Part shown: in pieces, positions 59,721-64,000 of the stretch
Position numbering within the stretch: the first letter of the stretch is position 1
Layout of the letters: each line of letters opens with the position of its first letter
The notes under the pieces: model-generated
Databases searched by the model: none
The model's input: only the letters and a program-made list of their open reading frames with translations
Told to the model about the DNA's origin: nothing
Translations under genes and position numbers: made by a program
Source: Gordius sp. MW1
Lineage: Eukaryota > Nematomorpha > Gordioida > Gordea > Gordiidae
NCBI GenBank assembly: GCA_964036665.1
Contig: OZ038528.1
Location: 20,447,245 to 20,511,244, forward strand
Length of the DNA: 64,000 nucleotides
Direction of reading: 5' to 3'

Positions 59721-60175
59721 GAGAAAATCCAACACGTTCCAGACAAAGAAGGCAGGCGTCGCTTATGAGGAAAGTTCTAGTTTAATTTTCAAGCTGTTTC
59801 ATTGCTGTAGTATTTGATTTATATGGAATTAGATAGTATTGATAACCCGCCTTACCAAGCCTGATAAAACTGTTAGATTTGGGGGCTTGACTCCCTGCTA
59901 TTCCTTACTATGCCAGCATCTTGGTGAATTTAACTTTTAATTGCTATGCAATTTATGGGCTCGTTTTTTGGTGTCCGTTGTCCGTTGTCCGTCTACCCTC
60001 CCTATCTATTTGCATTGGGTATATTAGGTTATCGCTTTTTTAAATTTATGCATGAGAAAGAGGTGCCCCACCCCTCATCTCTATCTCCCTCGCTGTGTTA
60101 TTTTTTAAATTAATGCATAAGAGGTGCCCCACCCCTCATCTCTATCTCCCTCGGTGTGTTATATATAAGATTTGT

Positions 60176-60425
60176 TAAATTATCTATTATATAATAAACA
60201 TAGATAAAAGTTGTTTACTTTTAATGCTATGCAATTTAACTAGTTATATAATAAACATAAATAAAAGTTGTTTACTTTTAATTGCTATGCAATTTAACTA
60301 GTTTTTGTTATATAATAAACATAGATAAAAGTTGTTTACTTTTAATGCTATGCAATTTAACTAGTTATATAATAAACATAAATAAAAGTTGTTTACTTTT
60401 TAATTGCTATGCAATTTAACTAGTT
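60176..60425 (+). repeat. Four tandem units of about 60 bp ending in CTAGT
   Basis: Each unit runs TATATAATAAACATA(G/A)AT, then AAAAGTTGTTTACTTTTAA, then the small hairpin ATTGCTATGCAAT (or its shortened form) and TTTAACTAGT. The units alternate between two variants, so a dimer of about 123 bp seems to have been duplicated. Hairpin plus CTAGT is how many Helitron 3' ends look. Confidence 0.85.
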
Positions 60426-60469
60426 TTGGGGTTGGAATCCCGGAGTTTTTTTTGACTCTTATGATTGTT

Positions 60470-61020
60470 CTTGTTACTATCATTGATAATAAGAATTTTT
60501 AGCCATCCGCTGGCTGCTGACCAATGAAAAAAATGACCATTGGCCAAATTGTGAATCCGAGTTTATTTTTTCGTTTTTTTTTGACTATTATGATTGTTCC
60601 TGTTACTACCATTGCTATTATGACTTTTTGGCCGTCCGCTGGCTCCTGACCGATGGAAAAAATGACCATTGGCCAAAATGTGAATCGAAATTATTTTTTT
60701 CGATTTTTTTTGACTATTATGATTGTTCCTGTTCCTACCATTGCTATTATGACTTTTTGGCCGTCCGCTGGCTGCTGACCAATGGAAAAAAAATGACCAT
60801 TGGCCAAAATGTGATTCGAAAATTTTTTTTTCGTTTTTTTTACTCTTATGAATTTATATCCACTTTTACCGTGTGCTGGCTGCTGACCAATGGAAAAAAA
60901 TGACCATTGGCCAAAGTGAGCATTAAAATTTTTTTTCCGTTTTTTTTTGGCTATCATTGACTTATAGAGTATCTGTTGGTACTGACCAATAGAGAAAAAG
61001 TGACCATTGGCCAAATTTTA
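60470..61020 (+). repeat. Tandem array with CCAATGG hairpins (plus orientation)
   Basis: Five or so units of about 110-120 bp carry GTCCGCTGGCTGCTGACC, AATGGAAAAAAATGACCATT, GGCCAAAATGTGA and TTTTTTGACTATTATGATTG. Shorter units recur at about 61610-61665 and 61845-61945. It is the reverse complement of the array at 30040-30485. Confidence 0.88.
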
Positions 61021-61414
61021 TATATAACCTAAAAATTTATTATAGATGGTCTAACAGACAGCCAACTATGTAATATATATTTTTAACCTTATAAATGCAT
61101 ATATATTTTTTTATTGGGTTAATATATTTCATTTAATTAGATTGTGATTTCATAGAAAACCTAAAAAGTAATATTTAAAAAAATAATATAGGTATTAGAT
61201 TCTAATTTACGATAAAATATATCGATAGAAACTAACACAAAATTCGAAACCTCCTTCAAAGGTATAATCATAGCCCGTTATTTCTAATTAAATTGAATCT
61301 ACTATTAAACTCAAACACGAATTGTACTTTATTAGATGGCGCGCGTAAGTTTATATAATTGGTAAAATTTTTCTACGTGTCATAGATATTACACCGCACG
61401 TGTGGCAGGGAAAT

Positions 61415-61555
61415 GTCCGATATTTTTAAAATGAAAAGGTATTTTAGGAATCTGAAAAGGTTATTTTACCCCCGGCCGCCCTGGGCACCTACGGGTAAAG
61501 TTTCGAGCGAATCGGGCTGGTAGTTTAAGAATTTAGCCCTTTTTTAAAACTAAAA
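61415..61555 (-). mobile_element. Helitron 5' block fragment
   Basis: The reverse complement of the 12.8-kb Helitron block is clear: AAAAGGTTATTTTACCCCCG, CCGCCCTGGGCACCTACGGG and CGAATCGGGCTGGTAGTTT. No TC end is present, so it is truncated or captured. Confidence 0.75.
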
Positions 61556-61746
61556 AAAAACTTTTTTTTTTAATTTTTTTTTTACATTAAATTAATATTT
61601 TGTTTTTGTTAATACCATTGATAATATGACTTTTTGACCGTCCGCTGGCTACTGACCGACGAAATATATTGATTTTCTAAACATAAAACACAACTTTATT
61701 ATTTCATTATCTATATAAATAACATAATAACTTCTACTATTTTAAA

Positions 61747-61815
61747 GCCAGCATGGTATAGTGGTTATAGCGCCGGCTTGTGAACTGGAGGTGTGGTGTT
61801 CAAGTTAGGGAGGGG
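61747..61815 (+). pseudogene. tRNA-like segment (anticodon position GTG)
   Basis: GCCAGCATGGTATAGTGGTT has a good A box (TGGTATAGTGG). GCCGGCTTGTGAACTGG looks like an anticodon arm with GTG, and GGTGTTCAAGTTA is a decayed B box. The 3' half does not pair with the acceptor, so it is a tRNA pseudogene or SINE head. A T run follows. Confidence 0.55.
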
Positions 61816-62194
61816 ACAAATTTTTTTTTTTTTAGATTAATATTTGTTCATGTTAATACCAATGATAATATGAATTTTTGACAGTCCGCTGGCTACTGAC
61901 CAATAAAAAAATGACCATTGGCCAAATAAATCGAAATTTTTTTTCGTTTTTGAATTGGTTAACATTGATAATTACCCTATGTCCTCCCCTACAAGGGCCT
62001 ATAACTAATTAACTAATTATTTTGCATCTAATACCCCCTATAGGCATTCTCGCCCCTTCCCACCTTTCTCGCCCATAAATTGCATAGCAAATATGCTACG
62101 TTTATACGGAGTATAGAAGAGTTCCCCCTTCCCCTCTTCCCTTCCCCTACTCCCGTTCCCTTCTCCCCCTTCCCACGAGGGCCGAAGGCCCGAG

Positions 62195-63335
62195 TTTTTG
62201 TTTAGACCGACTGGTATTGTTAAGTAAATCTAGCACTTCCATTTTAATAGCACTCCAGCCAGAGGTCTAGAAAAAGGTCAAAGTTGCATTGATAATTACA
62301 ATAGGGATTACTGATAAATTAATTTAGAATTTGCGTAAGTAACAGCATTATATTTATGATATTATTATACGTCATTACATTTTTAATTTATTTTTGCATT
62401 TATAATTGAAAGTAAAACAAATGTGTATGCTAGATATGAGGTCATGCCTTTTAAAACAAGCATAGCATGTTGTAAGTGAAATTGCTTTGTAGTTCTACTC
62501 TACATACATTAAAAGTGGCATTTTGGTAATTTTTTACAAGACATTTAATTAGCGAAAATTACCAATAAACGATGAGCAAATAACGTCATCTTGGAGCTCA
62601 TTGCTTGTAAAACGTTTAAAAGAGGACACGTGATAAAAAATAGCTTGATATCTTTTTGTTATGAATAGCGGGCAATGGTATGAAAATAACTGAAAGAAAG
62701 ATAATTAATTAAAAAAACATGAATTATCAACTCTATTCAACAGTGCAACGCATCATAAATATATATTCCTAAACAATTTGTTTTTTGAAAAAGTTGTTAT
62801 AAATAATCGATTAGACCACAAATTAGAGTTTTGCAAGGTCTATTTTTTCAGACCAAATGAAAAACGGGATAATTAAACATACGGACCCAGGAATCATCTT
62901 GAAATCACAACTCAAGACCGACGGTAATTTTAACCTTAAATACAAACCCCTCCCTTTCCTTACCAAGTGTTAGTTTTAAGTCCTAATTCGAGAAGTATGC
63001 GAACTGAGCAGCATTACTACATTAATTTATTTTGATTTGTTCTATTTAAATCCTTAGAATTTAAAAACGCATCTCGAAAATATTACACTTCAGATTAGTT
63101 CTCTCTCTTACAGCGTTTACCTAAACTTTTGCACTTCGTATTCCTCTCCTGCACACTAGTAGGAGAGAAAAGGGGTAATCCATCATAGCGTTTAACATGA
63201 ATCGCTGCTCATTCCTTCTCCCCTTCGCATGTAACACACTCCTTCCCCAACCTTACATGTTATTTAGCAACTCATACACCATATTTTGCACATAGACTAA
63301 TAGACTGCTCATTCGCTTTAAAAAAGTGATGCCAA
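62195..63335. other. Spacer without recognised genes
   Basis: Mixed AT-rich sequence. I found no coding exon, RNA gene or terminal repeat. Confidence 0.5.
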
Positions 63336-63339
63336 TTTT

Positions 63340-64000
63340 GACCGCCATCCCCCTATTTTTTCCCCTCTTTCTGATGCGGGGGAGAGGGGGGGCAGGGGGG
63401 TGTTTTGCCCCCCCCCCTAATTTTTTACCCTCTTTCTCACCCGGGAAGGGGGGGGGGGTGTTTTGCCCCCCCCCTAATTTTTTACCCTCTTTCTCACCCG
63501 GGGAGGGGGGGGGGGTGTTTTGCCCCCCCCCCCCAATTTTTTACCCTCTTTCTGATGCGGGGGAGAGGGGGTGATTCGCTCCTTTTCCTATTTTTTACCC
63601 TCTTGTCACCCGGGGGGGGGCCGGAAAGCCCTTTTTATCCCTTTCAAAATATTTTTGTGAATTTTTGCGGTCACCGTCATTTTCTATTGAAATTTATATT
63701 TTTTTTTGAAAATTTACTATCACCCCCCCCCCCTCTCCCCGGCATCAGAAAGAGGGTAAAAAATTAGGGGGGGGGGCGCAAAACACCCCCTGCCCCCCCC
63801 CCCCCCCGCATCCGAAAGAGGGTAAAAAATTGGGGGGAGGGCAAAACACCCCCCTGCCCCCCCTCTCCCTTGCATCAGAAAGAGGGTAAAAAATTGAGAG
63901 GGGGGGCAAAACACTCCCTGCCCCCCCCCCTCTCCACCGCGTCAGAAAGAGGGTAAAAATTTAGGGAGGGGGCAAAACACCTCCCCTCCCCGGGTGAGAA
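63340..64000. repeat. Inverted array of G-run/C-run units (continues past the window)
   Basis: Left arm (about 63345-63630): units of roughly 75-80 bp with TGTTTTG, a C run, TAATTTTTTACCCTCTTTCT, then (G/C)A(T/C)(G/C)CGGGG and a G run. Right arm (about 63720-64000): the same units in reverse complement, with GAAAGAGGGTAAAAAATT. A unique spacer of about 90 bp separates the arms. The C and G runs give many open frames of Pro and Gly that are not real genes. Confidence 0.85.

Larger units (their letters stand above)
59935..62194 (+). mobile_element. Composite Helitron/Helentron-like element, long copy
   Basis: It starts TAATTGCTATGCAATTTATG and ends with the hairpin GGGCCGAAGGCCCGAG at 62179-62194. 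In between are a tandem repeat with CTAGT ends (60176-60425), a B-box-like GGTTGGAATCCCGG, the CCAATGG array (60470-61020), a Helitron fragment (61415-61555), a tRNA-like segment (61747-61815) and a pyrimidine-rich end. The copy at 29786-30648 has the same ends, B box and array in the inverted direction but lacks the middle insertions. Confidence 0.6.

Noticed and set aside
60628..61014. Open frames with repeated WLLTNGKK or ANGHFFSIGQQ units
   Set aside because: They are translations of the CCAATGG tandem array on either strand.
63326..63914. Long Pro/Gly-rich open frames on both strands
   Set aside because: They arise from G and C homopolymers in an inverted tandem array and change with run length; there is no codon signature.

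Overview
The window looks like a very AT-rich invertebrate animal genome. Three conserved genes of animal type can be assembled exon by exon with GT/AG junctions in phase: a metabotropic-glutamate-receptor-like class C GPCR (14932-21985, +), an ELL-associated factor (EAF; 38782-41663, +) and a Rab27-type GTPase (49680-57354, +, first exon not resolved). A tRNA-Pro(AGG) gene lies antisense inside the first Rab27 intron. The species cannot be told from the sequence; a short (CCCTAA)n block fits the TTAGGG telomere type.

Almost everything else is transposable-element sequence, and it is unusually layered. 1-5 kb: AT-rich sequence with hAT-type MITEs carrying G/C runs, one of which holds another MITE. 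5.1-8.2 kb: a nearly full-length RTE-clade LINE (minus strand) with a perfect 17-bp target duplication. 8.7-11.5 kb: a compact RT/RNase H element between about 60-bp direct repeats. 11.6-12.7 kb: a relic of a BED/hAT transposase. 12.8-14.35 kb: a non-autonomous Helitron. 14.9-22 kb: the GPCR gene. 22.8-24.6 kb: tRNA-like repeat, MITE and a hAT element. 25.4-28.6 kb: a young chimeric Gypsy-type LTR element that lacks RT. 29.6-36.1 kb: an old RTE copy split by four later insertions. 36.6-38.7 kb: a MITE and a large fold-back transposon ending 71 bp before the EAF start codon. 42.8-46.2 kb: LINE relics and hAT elements. 49.7-57.4 kb: Rab27, whose introns carry hAT, pogo-like and piggyBac-like MITEs. 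58.4-59.7 kb: another LINE relic. 59.9-62.2 kb: a composite Helitron/Helentron-like element with tandem arrays, of which an inverted copy sits at 29.8-30.65 kb. 63.3-64 kb: an inverted array of G-run/C-run units.

The three host genes do not form an operon or a pathway: one is a membrane receptor, one a transcription-elongation cofactor, one a vesicle-traffic GTPase. The main biology here is the host-transposon layering: TSD-supported insertions of at least six classes (RTE, LTR, hAT, TA-target MITEs, piggyBac-like, and a fold-back element with 8-bp TSD), plus Helitrons placed by their termini. Many lie in introns or right beside promoters, and their relative ages can be read from nesting.
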